Shown here: positions 33,755-42,482 of the stretch, piece by piece
Layout of the letters: the number at the start of each line of letters is the position of its first letter
Position numbering within the stretch: position 1 is the stretch's first letter
Source of the DNA: DAHUYF01 sp035553515
Lineage (GTDB): Bacteria; Pseudomonadota; Alphaproteobacteria; ATCC43930; CGMCC-115725
Reading direction: 5' to 3'
Length of the DNA stretch: 64,000 nt
Assembly: GCA_035553515.1 (NCBI GenBank)
Contig: DATNDG010000083.1
Span: 21,888-85,887, forward strand
The notes under the pieces: model-generated
Told to the model about the DNA's origin: nothing
Seen by the model: the letters and a program-made list of their open reading frames with translations, nothing else
Databases searched by the model: none
Made by a program: the position numbers and the translations under genes

Positions 33755-34384
33755 CTAACGGTAGATCCGCTCGAGCTCCGTTTGGTTCAGATGGTCGGCG
33801 TCATCGTTCGGCGGCACCGAGCTTCCCGACATGAACTGCTCCGGCTTCAGCCCGAGCGCCACCAGCGAATCGCGGGACGGCTCGCCGGTCGCGGCGAGGC
33901 CGTGCCGGTGCTGGAAATCGGCCATGGCGAGATGCGTATTGCGGCCCCACACGCCGTCGACCGGCCCGCGATAGAAGCCCAGCCGGCCGAGCTGCTGCTG
34001 GACCGCGTGGGTGGTGACGGGGCCGACGCGCGCCGGCGTCGCCGTCGCGACGCGCGGGGCCGGCTGCGGCTGCGGCGTGTAACCGCGCGCCATCAGGCGA
34101 TCGGGGTCGAGACCCATCGCCGTCACCGTCGCCTGGTTGAGTGCGCCGGAAACCGCGAGATGCCGCGCGTTCTGGAAATGCTCGACCGCTTCGCGGGTGC
34201 TGTCGCCCCAGACACCGTCAATCGGGCCGTTGTAATAGCCGAGTTGCTGCAGGCGGCCCTGCACGTCCTCGACGGCGCTCGCGCTGAGCGGTTGCTGGTA
34301 AACGGGGGCTTTCGCCGGTTGCGCCTGTCCGGCGAGCGGCAACGCGCAGGAGAGCGCGATCGCCGCGAGAAGGACGCGTTTCAT
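33755..34384 (-). CDS. secreted protein with two peptidoglycan-binding domains
   Basis: A 209-residue exported protein with a signal peptide to about AGQAQ. Two PG_binding_1 repeats follow: VQGRLQQLGYYNGPIDGVWG (about 42-90) and VQQQLGRLGFYRGPVDGVWG (about 128-175). No catalytic domain is seen, so it likely binds cell-wall muropeptides as a scaffold or targeting unit. The C-terminal tail is acidic and polar. Confidence 0.9.
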   Translation of the reverse strand: MKRVLLAAIALSCALPLAGQAQPAKAPVYQQPLSASAVEDVQGRLQQLGYYNGPIDGVWGDSTREAVEHFQNARHLAVSGALNQATVTAMGLDPDRLMARGYTPQPQPAPRVATATPARVGPVTTHAVQQQLGRLGFYRGPVDGVWGRNTHLAMADFQHRHGLAATGEPSRDSLVALGLKPEQFMSGSSVPPNDDADHLNQTELERIYR

Positions 34385-34483
34385 GCCTGGCTCCTGTTTC
34401 GGTTCCTGATCTCTTGCTGAACTTAACAGGGCCGCGAAGGAGGAAGTTGCGTCCGAAGGAAGCCTGTCAATCCCCGGTCACCG

Positions 34484-34511
34484 GCTCCCGGTCGCACGCG
34501 CGACCGGGAGC
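34484..34511 (-). terminator. 12-bp perfect hairpin after the quinone reductase gene
   Basis: GCTCCCGGTCGC and GCGACCGGGAGC form a perfect 12-bp stem with an ACGC loop, 18 bp after the end of the reductase gene in its transcription direction. No U tract follows. Probable terminator or transcript-end stabiliser. Confidence 0.55.
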
Positions 34512-34528
34512 GGGCAACCGGCGGCGTC

Positions 34529-35503
34529 TCAGAGCGTGAAGACGGTCGAGCCGGTCGTCTTGCGCGACTGCAGGTCGCGATGGGCTTGTGCTGCGTCCTT
34601 CAGCGCATAGGTCTGGTTGACCTCGATCTTGACCGCGCCCGAGGTCACCGCGCTGAAGAGATCCTGCGCCATGGCCACCATGTCGGCGCGCTTGGCGGCA
34701 TAGGTGTTGAGCGTCGGCCGCGTGAAGAAGAGCGAGCCCTTCTGCGCGAAGATGCCGAGCTCGATCGGGCCGACCGGGCCCGAGGCCTGGCCGAAGCTCA
34801 CCATGATGCCGAGCGGCCGGAGGCAATCGAGCGACTTCATGAAGGTGTCCTTGCCGACGCTGTCATAGACCACCGGCACCTTCTCGCCCTTGGTCAGCTC
34901 CTTGACGCGCTCGACGAAATCCTCGCGCGTATAGATGATCGGGTGGTCGCAGCCATGCGCCTTGGCGAGCTTCGCCTTCTCCTCGCTGCCGACCGTGCCG
35001 ATGACCGTGGCGCCGAGCGACTTCGCCCATTGGCAGGCGATCAGGCCGACGCCGCCGGCGGCAGCATGGAAGAGGATGGTGTCGCCCTTCTTCACCTTGT
35101 GGATCTGGCGGATGAGATATTGCGCGGTCATGCCTTTGAGCATCATCGCCGCGCCCTGCTGGTCGCTGATGCCCTTGGGCAGCACGACGAGCCGGTCCGC
35201 CGGCATCACGCGCACTTCCGAATAGGCGCCCACGGGGCTGTTGCCATAGGCGACGCGGTCGCCCGCCTTGATGTCGCTGACGCCGGGGCCGACCTCCTCG
35301 ACGATGCCGGCGGCCTCGGCGCCGAGGCCGCTCGGCAGCGGTGCCGGATAGAGGCCGCTGCGCACATAAGTATCGACATAGTTGAGGCCGATCGCGGTGT
35401 GGCGCACGCGCGCCTCGCCCGGGCCGGGCTTGCCGACGGGAACCTCCTCCCATTGCAGGACTTCGGGTCCGCCGGCTTTGTGGAATCGGATGGCGTGGGG
35501 CAT
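34529..35503 (-). CDS. NADPH:quinone reductase (zeta-crystallin type)
   Basis: A 324-residue zinc-independent medium-chain dehydrogenase (QorA-like). NYVDTYVRSGLYPAPLPSGLG is the quinone reductase signature region, AAAGGVGLIACQWAKSLGA is the NADPH Rossmann loop, and SFGQASGPV is conserved. No zinc-ligand cysteines are seen. It is followed upstream by a dienelactone hydrolase on the same strand, 15 bp apart, so both may deal with aromatic or electrophile stress. Confidence 0.92.
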   Translation of the reverse strand: MPHAIRFHKAGGPEVLQWEEVPVGKPGPGEARVRHTAIGLNYVDTYVRSGLYPAPLPSGLGAEAAGIVEEVGPGVSDIKAGDRVAYGNSPVGAYSEVRVMPADRLVVLPKGISDQQGAAMMLKGMTAQYLIRQIHKVKKGDTILFHAAAGGVGLIACQWAKSLGATVIGTVGSEEKAKLAKAHGCDHPIIYTREDFVERVKELTKGEKVPVVYDSVGKDTFMKSLDCLRPLGIMVSFGQASGPVGPIELGIFAQKGSLFFTRPTLNTYAAKRADMVAMAQDLFSAVTSGAVKIEVNQTYALKDAAQAHRDLQSRKTTGSTVFTL

Positions 35504-35518
35504 GTCAGGCTTCTCCTC

Positions 35519-36214
35519 TCAGCCGAGATGTTTCTTGAAGAATTCGGCGGTGCGCCGGTTGGCCAGATCGGCCGCCGCCTTGTCGTAATGCTGCCCGCCG
35601 GCGCGCGCGAACGCGTGGTCCTGCTCGGGGTAATCGTGGATCGCCACCTGCGGATTGCCGCTGAGTGCGGCCTTGACCTTCGCCTGCGCCTTCGGCGGCA
35701 CGAACTCGTCCTTGCCGGCGATGTGCAGCAGCAGCGGCTTCCTGATGTTGCCCGCTTCGCCGGTGAGATCCTGGATGCCGACGCCGTAATATCCGACATT
35801 GGCGTCGCTGTCGCTGCGTGTCGCCATCTGATAGGCAAGCATGCCGCCGAGGCAGTATCCGACCGACCCGACCTTGCCCGAGCAGGCGGCGTGCTGGCGC
35901 AGCGCCGCGAGCGTCGATTTCAGATCGTCGACGCCCTTCTGCAGATTGAAGGCCTGATAGAGCTGGATGGCCTTGTCCCATTCGGCCTTGCTCTGATCGG
36001 TGATGTCGATGCCGGGTTCCTGCCGCCAGAAGAGATCGGGGCACATCACGGCATAGCCCTGCGCGGCATAGCCGTCGGCCAGGTCGCGCATCACCTTGTT
36101 GACGCCGAAGATCTCCTGGATGAGCAGGATGCCCGGGCCTTTGCCGCTCTTGGGCGTGGCAAGATAGGCTTTGAAGCTGCCACCATCGGCGGCGCGGATC
36201 GTCACCTCGGTCAT
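35519..36214 (-). CDS. dienelactone hydrolase family protein
   Basis: A 231-residue alpha/beta hydrolase. The nucleophile is Cys121 in GYCLGGMLAY, the acid is Asp169 in AGKDEFVPP and the base is His200 in QDHAFAR, the Cys-Asp-His triad of dienelactone hydrolases. ILLIQEIFGVNKVMRDLAD is the conserved oxyanion region with Glu. Substrates could be dienelactone or other small lactones; no chlorocatechol genes are nearby. Confidence 0.93.
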   Translation of the reverse strand: MTEVTIRAADGGSFKAYLATPKSGKGPGILLIQEIFGVNKVMRDLADGYAAQGYAVMCPDLFWRQEPGIDITDQSKAEWDKAIQLYQAFNLQKGVDDLKSTLAALRQHAACSGKVGSVGYCLGGMLAYQMATRSDSDANVGYYGVGIQDLTGEAGNIRKPLLLHIAGKDEFVPPKAQAKVKAALSGNPQVAIHDYPEQDHAFARAGGQHYDKAAADLANRRTAEFFKKHLG

Positions 36215-36362
36215 AATCCCTCCCGACCGGTGTTGTTTAAGCGATGAGGCGAGGGCGACACCTTAGCGGCGGGGCCGGCGCGACGGAAGACGGGCCCACC
36301 GACGCCGCTTTCCCGCCCGCCGCCCTGTTTTCCGCGCCGGCGCTTGGCAATAATCGCCGCCG

Positions 36363-37727
36363 ATGACTTTCCCCGCCGAAGAGCCCGACGGCCTGCCGCT
36401 GCCGCAGCGGCGCTGGGCGATCCTCACCGTGGCGCTCGCCATCACCATGTCGGTGCTCGATGGCGCCATCGCCAATATCGCGCTGCCGACCATCGCGCAT
36501 GACATGCAGGCGAGCCCGGCGGCCTCGATCTGGGTGGTGAACGCGTATCAGCTCTCGGTCACCACCCTGCTGCTGCCGCTCGCTTCGCTGGGCGAGATCC
36601 TGGGCTTCCGCCGCGTCTATTGGGTGGGGCTCCTGGTCTTCACCCTCGCCTCGCTCTCCTGCGCGCTCTCCGATTCCCTGACGACGCTCACCATGGCGCG
36701 CATCCTGCAAGGGATCGGCGCCGCCGGCATCATGAGCGTCAACGGCGCGCTGGTGCGCTTCATCTATCCACGCCGCATGCTGGGCTACGGCATCGGCATC
36801 AACGCCGTGGTGGTGGCGATCTCGGCGGCGGTGGGGCCGACGGTCGCCGCGGCGATCCTCGCGGTCGGCACCTGGCCCTGGCTCTTCGCCATCAACGTGC
36901 CGGTGGGCATCGTCGCCTTGGCGGCGTCGCGCACCTTGCCGGTGACGCGCCGCGCGCGCCGTCGCTTCGATTGGGCGAGCGCGCTCTGGAACGCGCTCTT
37001 CTTCGGCCTGCTGGTGACCGCGATCGACAGCGCCGGGCACCGTGCCGACTATTGGGTCACCGGCGCCCAGGCCGTGGCGGCGCTCGTCGCCGGCGTCGCC
37101 TTGGTGCTCCGGCAATTGCCGCAGACCTCGCCGCTGCTGCCGGTCGATCTGCTGCGCATCCCGCTCTTCCGCCTCTCGATCGCGACATCGATCGCCTCCT
37201 TCATCGCGCAGATGCTGGCCTATGTCGCGCTGCCCTTCGATCTGCAGGACCATCTGGGCCTCAGCCAGGTCGCGACCGGACTGCTGATGACCCCCTGGCC
37301 GCTCACCACCGCGGTGGTGGCGCCGCTCGCCGGAAGGCTCGCCGACCGTTACCCGGCGGGCATTCTCGGCGGGCTCGGCCTCGCCTGCTTCGCGGTGGGG
37401 CTGCTGCTGCTGGCGCTGCTGCCGGCCTCGCCCGCCGCGTTCGACATCGCCTGGCGCATGGCGATCTGCGGCGCCGGCTTCGGGCTTTTCCAGTCGCCCA
37501 ACAACCGCGCCATCCTCGGCTCGGCGCCGCGCGAGCGCAGCGGCGGCGCCAGCGGCATGCTCGGCACGGCGCGGCTGCTGGGCCAGAGCATCGGCGCCGC
37601 GCTGGTGGCGCTGATGTTCGGCCTCTTCGGCAATGACGCGACGACCGCCTCGCTGCTGGCCGCGGCGGGTTTTGCCGTGGTCGCCGCGCTGGTCAGCCTT
37701 TCGCGCATGATCGAGCCGCGGCGATAA
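36363..37727 (+). CDS. MFS drug efflux transporter (DHA2/EmrB-QacA type)
   Basis: A 454-residue inner-membrane protein with 12-14 hydrophobic segments. TMSVLDGAIANIALPTIAHDM and the motif C-like region GIGINAVVVAISAAVGPTVAAA are typical of DHA2 exporters; LDGAIANIALP is the family D1-type signature. No membrane-fusion partner gene is adjacent. It could export drugs or other hydrophobic compounds. Confidence 0.9.
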   Translation: MTFPAEEPDGLPLPQRRWAILTVALAITMSVLDGAIANIALPTIAHDMQASPAASIWVVNAYQLSVTTLLLPLASLGEILGFRRVYWVGLLVFTLASLSCALSDSLTTLTMARILQGIGAAGIMSVNGALVRFIYPRRMLGYGIGINAVVVAISAAVGPTVAAAILAVGTWPWLFAINVPVGIVALAASRTLPVTRRARRRFDWASALWNALFFGLLVTAIDSAGHRADYWVTGAQAVAALVAGVALVLRQLPQTSPLLPVDLLRIPLFRLSIATSIASFIAQMLAYVALPFDLQDHLGLSQVATGLLMTPWPLTTAVVAPLAGRLADRYPAGILGGLGLACFAVGLLLLALLPASPAAFDIAWRMAICGAGFGLFQSPNNRAILGSAPRERSGGASGMLGTARLLGQSIGAALVALMFGLFGNDATTASLLAAAGFAVVAALVSLSRMIEPRR

Positions 37728-37730
37728 TGC

Positions 37731-38357
37731 TCAGTGAACCATACGCTCGCCCAGCGCCATGGCGAGGTGATGCTGCGGGTGATAGGAGCCGGTGGCCATG
37801 AGGCCGATGAAGCCCAGGCCGCGGATATGCGCAACCTCCCCTGGGTTCTGCGTAGTCACGGTCAGCAGCACGCCATCGGCGAGCGGCGCGCTCTTCGCCG
37901 CCCATCCGTTCCGACCGTTGAGCATTTGCGCCTGCGCCGTGACCATGCGCCGGATGGCGACGAGTGTGCGGCCTCGTCCAGTGACGGCAAATTCGGCGCC
38001 GCCCTCGATCGGGCGCTCCGTCGCCGCCGCGCGCAAGGTCACTTCGTTCATATCGATCAGATGCTGGCGCAGCGCTTCGAGATCGACCTTGCTCCAATCC
38101 GTCTTGGGATCGGTCTCGAGGATGCGGACGATTTCCTGGATCGCACCGAAAGCACCTTGACCGGGCTCGGTCGGGACGGCTGCGGAGGTCGCGCCATGCC
38201 GGTGCATCTCATGCATGCCGCTCATGTCGGACATGGTTGCGTCGTGCGAGTCCATTGCGTGTCCGGCGGCGGGCGATCCAGGCATGGTCTGCGCCGTCGC
38301 GAAGCCGGCCAGAGCGATGAAAGCGGCGCCGGCAATGGCTGCTATGCCTGTCTTCAT
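37731..38357 (-). CDS. Met/His-rich periplasmic protein
   Basis: A 208-residue protein with a signal peptide (to about GFATA). It has a Met/His/Asp-rich stretch at about residues 30-56 (HAMDSHDATMSDMSGMHEM), suited to copper or another soft metal, then a conserved-looking domain of unknown family. HPQHHLAMALGERMVH at the end adds histidines. AAGGAAGAG precedes the ATG. A perfect FNR-type palindrome lies 55-70 bp upstream. It is convergent with the MFS gene. Confidence 0.75.
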   Translation of the reverse strand: MKTGIAAIAGAAFIALAGFATAQTMPGSPAAGHAMDSHDATMSDMSGMHEMHRHGATSAAVPTEPGQGAFGAIQEIVRILETDPKTDWSKVDLEALRQHLIDMNEVTLRAAATERPIEGGAEFAVTGRGRTLVAIRRMVTAQAQMLNGRNGWAAKSAPLADGVLLTVTTQNPGEVAHIRGLGFIGLMATGSYHPQHHLAMALGERMVH

Positions 38358-38411
38358 GAGGGCTCTTCCTTGCTGAAGGAAGGAACCCTACGCCCGGCGC
38401 GGCCAGCGTCA

Positions 38412-38427
38412 TATGATCCGGATCATA
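38412..38427 (-). promoter_or_regulatory. FNR/Crp-type operator
   Basis: TATGATCCGGATCATA is a perfect 16-bp palindrome with the TGAT-N4-ATCA core of FNR/DNR-family sites (consensus TTGAT-N4-ATCAA). It overlaps the stop codon of the Crp-family regulator gene. Its centre is about 62 bp before the start of the Met/His-rich gene, suited to activation from a -41.5 position. Confidence 0.65.
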
Positions 38428-39016
38428 CGCACTTAAGCAGGCGCAAGCCGCCATCGATCCGCTCGAGGATCCCCTCGGCTTCGAGATCGGCCAGCGTGCG
38501 ATAGAGGGTCTCATGGGTCATGCCGAGTTCGGCGGCGAGATCCATCAAGCTGCCGTCGAGCCGTGCCATGCGGCTTCGGCCGCCGGCGATCGCCAGATGC
38601 TGCAGCAGCCTTTCCCGTGCCGAGCGGATGCTACGCAGCTCGAGGCGCGTCCGGAGTGTCATGATCTCTCGGGCAAGGACGCCCATGAAGCCCAGCGCGA
38701 CCGCCGAATTTGTGCGAAAGGCGGCGAGGAGGTCGGGTTTCGACAGCACCCGGACGCGCGAGGCGATGTCGGCCACGGCATCACAGTGATAGCTGGCGGA
38801 AAACAGCGCCGCCTCGGCGAGCAGCTCGCCCGGCCGGGCCGTATGCAGCACCACTTTGCGGTCATCGACCGTATGCCGCACCAGGCGCAGGCGGCCATGC
38901 TCGACGACAAAGATCGCGCTGACCGGGTCGCCCTGCCGGAAGAGCGCCTGTCCCGGCGCCAGATCGCGTGCCGGCGAGGCCGCAGGCAGTTCGGCGATGA
39001 GCCGCTCGAGGTCCAT
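38423..39016 (-). CDS. Crp/Fnr-family transcriptional regulator
   Basis: A 197-residue regulator. The cyclic-nucleotide-type beta-barrel spans about residues 18-110 (QALFRQGDPVSAIFVVEHGR, GELLAEAALFSASYH), and the winged HTH is at the end (DLAAELGMTHETLYRTLADL). There is no N-terminal cysteine cluster, so it is not a classical [4Fe-4S] FNR. It lies 4 bp after the adenylate cyclase gene, suggesting cAMP as ligand. The likely target is the adjacent palindrome. Confidence 0.92.
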   Translation of the reverse strand: MDLERLIAELPAASPARDLAPGQALFRQGDPVSAIFVVEHGRLRLVRHTVDDRKVVLHTARPGELLAEAALFSASYHCDAVADIASRVRVLSKPDLLAAFRTNSAVALGFMGVLAREIMTLRTRLELRSIRSARERLLQHLAIAGGRSRMARLDGSLMDLAAELGMTHETLYRTLADLEAEGILERIDGGLRLLKCV

Positions 39017-39020
39017 CGGC

Positions 39021-40043
39021 TTATCCCTGAGCGCCGGCCAGCGCGTAGAGTGCGACCGCTTCGCCCTTGCCGCGAAGCGCCACCGGTCCGAGCGCGCGCG
39101 CCACAATACCGGTCGGAAGATCCCCGACGCGCTCGAGGAGCGCCGCTGAGGCGAGCACCGCATGGCCGGTGTCGCGGCAGGCCTGCTCGATGCGCGCGGC
39201 GGTGTTCATCGTGTCGCCGATCAGCGCGATCTCCATCTTGAGCACACCGAGTTCGCCGATCGCCACCATTCCGCAATGGAGCCCGGCGCGGAACTCGGGC
39301 CTGAGCCCGAACTCGCGCTCGTAGTCGGCCCCCCGCGCGGCGAGGCGCGCGCGCGCCGCGAAGCAGGCGCGGATCGCCGCCGCCGCGGCGCCGGGGCGCG
39401 CGAGCCGCCAGGTGGCGATGATCTCGTCGCCGACATATTTGTGGATCTCGCCGCCTTCTTGGGCGATCGCCAGCGTCAGATCGGCGATGTAGCGGTTGAG
39501 CAACACCAGGAAGCGCGTCTCGCCGAGCCGCTCGGCGATCGCCGTCGAGGAGTGGAGATCGATGAAGAGCAGCGCGCGGGGCTCGAGCCGCGGCTGGTGA
39601 TAGCGCCCGGCCGCAAAATTGAACAGCACGCCCGGGCCGAGCAGCGTGTTGACGCTGTAGAGCAGGTTGAAGCCCACCGCCAGCGCCGCGGAGAAGATCA
39701 GGTCGGAGCCGCGGATGAAGCCGCCGCTGTCGCGCGCGGTAGGCAGCAGGAAGTGGCCGGCCGTGAGGCCGAGCAGGAGGATGGCGAGATAGACCAGCGA
39801 GCGGAGCAGCAGCAGCGCCAGGAAAGGCTGGCGGCGGAACCATCCTCCCCAGCGCTGGTTGCTCAGAAATTCGAAGAACGTGATCGCCAGGCAGACGATG
39901 GCGCCGACCAGCGCGCCGCGCAGATAGCCGGAGCCGGGCCCGCCGCCGGCCGCGCGCATTTCGAGATGGCCGAAAATGCTGCTCGCCACCACGGTGATCG
40001 TGGTGAACCAAAGGACGATGCGGAGCTGAACGCGCACAGGCAC
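39021..40043 (-). CDS. membrane class III adenylate/guanylate cyclase
   Basis: A 340-residue protein with about four membrane helices in residues 8-145, then a class III cyclase domain. Metal-binding Asp162 is in LLFIDLHSST and Asp206 in HKYVGDEIIA. The transition-state Asn/Arg are in IGDTMNTAARIEQACRD. KMEIALIGD with Asp at the purine site favours ATP. It is co-transcribed with the Crp-type regulator, forming a likely cAMP signalling pair. Confidence 0.93.
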   Translation of the reverse strand: MPVRVQLRIVLWFTTITVVASSIFGHLEMRAAGGGPGSGYLRGALVGAIVCLAITFFEFLSNQRWGGWFRRQPFLALLLLRSLVYLAILLLGLTAGHFLLPTARDSGGFIRGSDLIFSAALAVGFNLLYSVNTLLGPGVLFNFAAGRYHQPRLEPRALLFIDLHSSTAIAERLGETRFLVLLNRYIADLTLAIAQEGGEIHKYVGDEIIATWRLARPGAAAAAIRACFAARARLAARGADYEREFGLRPEFRAGLHCGMVAIGELGVLKMEIALIGDTMNTAARIEQACRDTGHAVLASAALLERVGDLPTGIVARALGPVALRGKGEAVALYALAGAQG

Positions 40044-40129
40044 GAGGCTGCTCCGGCGTCGGGGGATGCCGGGGCGAGTGTAGCCCGGCCGAAAGCTCCG
40101 GCCCAGGCGGAAGGCTGCAAAGCCAAAGT

Positions 40130-40224
40130 GCGTCCTTCGACAGGCTCAGGATGAGGTGAATCGAGGATGGCCCTTAGCGGGGGCCACGAAGAAATCTCCT
40201 CATCCTGAGCCTGTCGAAGGACGC
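40130..40224. repeat. dispersed inverted repeat, copy 2
   Basis: A 95-bp element with near-perfect outer arms GCGTCCTTCGACAGGCTCAG and its inverse, plus ATGAGG / CTCAT inside. The centre contains GGGGGCCACGAAGAAA. Intergenic, upstream of the cyclase gene and downstream of the TSUP gene. Confidence 0.88.
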
Positions 40225-40253
40225 GCGATAGGATTGCAGCGCTTTGCCCCGCC

Positions 40254-41000
40254 CTACATCAGCGGGCGCGCCAGCAGATCGGCGCCGAGCGCGAGGAGGC
40301 CGAGGAAGAAGCAGAGCCGGAAGTTCGTCGCATCGACCAAGGCGCGCAGACGCTGCCCCAGCACCATGCCGATGAGCGCCGGCGCCAGCGCCAGCAGCGA
40401 GCTGCCGGCGACGCCTCCTTGGACCGTGCCGCCGACGAAGAGGCTTCCGCCCAGCGCCACGGTCGAGACCGTGAAGGAAAGGCCGAGCGCCTGCACCAGC
40501 TCGTCCTTTTCCAGTCCGAGCGCGCTTAGATAAGGCACCGCCGGGATGACGAAGACGCCGGTCGCCGCGGCGACGAGGCCGGTAGCAAGGCCGATCGGCG
40601 CGCCGAGCCAGCGTTCCCATCGCCGCGGCACGGCGAGCCGGACCTTGGCGAGGCCGAGCAGCGCATAGAGGATGAGCGCGCCGCCGAGCGCCATCGCGGC
40701 GCGTCCGCCCTGATCCTCGGCCAGGAGCCCGGAGCCCGCCAAGGTGCCGATGCCGATGCCGAACAGCATTGGCCAGAGTCGGCGGATGAGCGCGCGGCAA
40801 TCGGGCCCGGCGGCCAATTGCCAGAGATTGGTGACGAAGGAGGGGACGAGCAGCAGCGTCGCCGCTTCGGCGGGGGCCATCGCCTCGGCGAGGAGCCCCA
40901 TGGCGATGGTCGGCAGCCCCATGCCGATGACGCCCTTGACGAGGCCGGCAAGGGTGAAAGTGAGGGCGACGAAGATCGTGGCGAGTTCCGCGCTTTCCAT
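40254..41000 (-). CDS. TSUP (TauE/SafE)-family permease
   Basis: A 248-residue inner-membrane protein with seven or eight hydrophobic segments. LAGLVKGVIGMGLPTIAMGLL is the family N-terminal repeat, and GLATGLVAAATGVFVIPAVPYL is the matching half in the C-terminal repeat. TSUP proteins move sulfonates, sulfite or other organic anions; the substrate is unknown. It is divergent from a LysR gene that probably controls it. Confidence 0.88.
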   Translation of the reverse strand: MESAELATIFVALTFTLAGLVKGVIGMGLPTIAMGLLAEAMAPAEAATLLLVPSFVTNLWQLAAGPDCRALIRRLWPMLFGIGIGTLAGSGLLAEDQGGRAAMALGGALILYALLGLAKVRLAVPRRWERWLGAPIGLATGLVAAATGVFVIPAVPYLSALGLEKDELVQALGLSFTVSTVALGGSLFVGGTVQGGVAGSSLLALAPALIGMVLGQRLRALVDATNFRLCFFLGLLALGADLLARPLM

Positions 41001-41088
41001 GAGGCGCGACGATGCGGGCGCCGCACGCGACGCGCAATGCGGAAGCTGCTAAGCTTGCCTCAGGAACAGCCGAAGGCAGCTTGCCCCC

Positions 41089-41994
41089 GTGAAATCGCCG
41101 CTCCGCTTCGATCTCGTCGATCTTCGGCTCTTTCTCAACATCGCCGAGACCGGCAGCATCACCCATGGGTCCTCGCGCTCGGCCATGGCGCTGGCCTCGG
41201 CGAGCGAGCGCATCCGCGCGATGGAGGCGGCGCTGGGTGCGAAGCTGCTGGAGCGTCAGCGTCGCGGCGTGCGGCCGACCGCGGCAGGATCGGCGCTCCT
41301 CCATCATGCGCGGCTGGTGATGCAGCAGCTCGAGCGCATGCGCGGCGAGCTCACCGAATATGCCGAGGGGCTGCGGGGGCGCGTGCGCGTCCTCTCGAAC
41401 AGCGCCGCGGCGGCGGAGTTTCTGCCCGCCGCGCTCGCCGAGTTCCTGGCGTCCCACCCTGCCATCGACATCGATCTCGAGGAGCGCGCGAGCGGCGCCA
41501 TCGTGCGTGCGGTAGCCGCGGAGCAGGCGGAGATCGGCATCATCGCCGATGCCGTCGACCCGGCGGCGGAACTCCTGACCTTTCCCTTCGCCGAGGATCG
41601 CCTCGTCCTGGTGGTGCCGCGCGGCCATCCGCTCTCGCGCCGTCGGCGGGTCGCGTTCCGCGAGACGCTCGACCAGGACTATGTCGGTCTCGCCGCCGGC
41701 AATGCGCTGCAGGAGCATGTGAACGACCAGGCGGCACGCGCCGGGCATCGGCTGAAGCTGCGGCTGCGGCTCCCCGGCTTTGACGCCGTCTGCCGGATCG
41801 TCGAGAGCGGCATCGGCGTGGCGGTCGTGCCGCTGCGCACCGCGCGCCGCTGCCGCGGCACCGCGGATATCCGCCTGGTGCCGCTGAGCGATCCCTGGGC
41901 GCTGCGTCACCTGCGGATCTGCGTGCGCAGCCTCGGCGATCTTCCGGCCCATGCACGCGCCCTGGTCGAGCATCTGACCGCGGCGGAGCGATAG
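41089..41994 (+). CDS. LysR-family transcriptional regulator
   Basis: A 301-residue LTTR. The winged HTH is in residues 1-65 (FLNIAETGSITHGSSRSAMALASASERI, with QRRGVRPTAAG). The effector domain follows from about residue 90 with FPFAEDRLVLVVPRGHPLSRR. GTG start. Divergent from the TSUP permease across 88 bp, the usual arrangement for an LTTR and its target. Confidence 0.93.
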   Translation: MKSPLRFDLVDLRLFLNIAETGSITHGSSRSAMALASASERIRAMEAALGAKLLERQRRGVRPTAAGSALLHHARLVMQQLERMRGELTEYAEGLRGRVRVLSNSAAAAEFLPAALAEFLASHPAIDIDLEERASGAIVRAVAAEQAEIGIIADAVDPAAELLTFPFAEDRLVLVVPRGHPLSRRRRVAFRETLDQDYVGLAAGNALQEHVNDQAARAGHRLKLRLRLPGFDAVCRIVESGIGVAVVPLRTARRCRGTADIRLVPLSDPWALRHLRICVRSLGDLPAHARALVEHLTAAER

Positions 41995-42011
41995 CGCGGG
42001 ACGGCGACGTT

Positions 42012-42082
42012 GAGGTGAACCGAGTAAGGTGCTTGCCAGGGCCACCAAGAAACTTTTTCGTCCTGAGCCTGTCGAAGGACGC
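42012..42082. repeat. dispersed inverted repeat, degenerate copy 3
   Basis: The right arm is intact (CGTCCTGAGCCTGTCGAAGG), and the centre resembles copy 2 (GAGGTGAAC, GGGCCACCAAGAAA). The left arm is missing or unrecognisable. It directly follows the LysR gene. Confidence 0.75.
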
Positions 42083-42224
42083 GAGAGGGACGTGCAGCCC
42101 CGTGCCGCACGGTAGAATCGCAACCGCAAGACTCGGCCGCTCGCGATTTTTGCTGTGAGCGCCGTCACGCTGCGGGCCGCGGGGCGGGCGCATGCTGCGC
42201 GTCGTATTGTGCGAGTGTGTCACG

Positions 42225-42482
42225 ATGACCCTGTCACCCGATGTCGCCCGGCTCAGCTTGTGGTTCGTACCGATGACGCGGAGCCTGCTCTGGCCCTGGG
42301 TCGAGTGGCTGCAAACACCGGCCGAGGCGGAGGCGGAGCGCTACGCGGCGGAGCAGGGATTCCACCGCGAGCTGAGCGGCCGCTGGGTGAGCGCCGAGCC
42401 GCGGCTGCGGCGCTCGCCGCCGGTCGTGCGCGCCGCCACCAGCGTCACGCCGCTCAGACCAGCAAGGCGCCTTCAAGGATGA
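42225..42482 (+). CDS. hypothetical protein (85 aa), uncertain
   Basis: MTLSPDVARLSLWFVPMTRS and the following LLWPWVEWLQTPAEAEAERY read like a Trp-rich amphipathic protein, with RYAAEQGFHRELSGRW conserved-looking. The end is basic and low-complexity and overlaps the 3' end of the opposite-strand ogt gene by 29 bp. No family is recognised and the ribosome site is weak, so it may not be real. Confidence 0.4.
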   Translation: MTLSPDVARLSLWFVPMTRSLLWPWVEWLQTPAEAEAERYAAEQGFHRELSGRWVSAEPRLRRSPPVVRAATSVTPLRPARRLQG

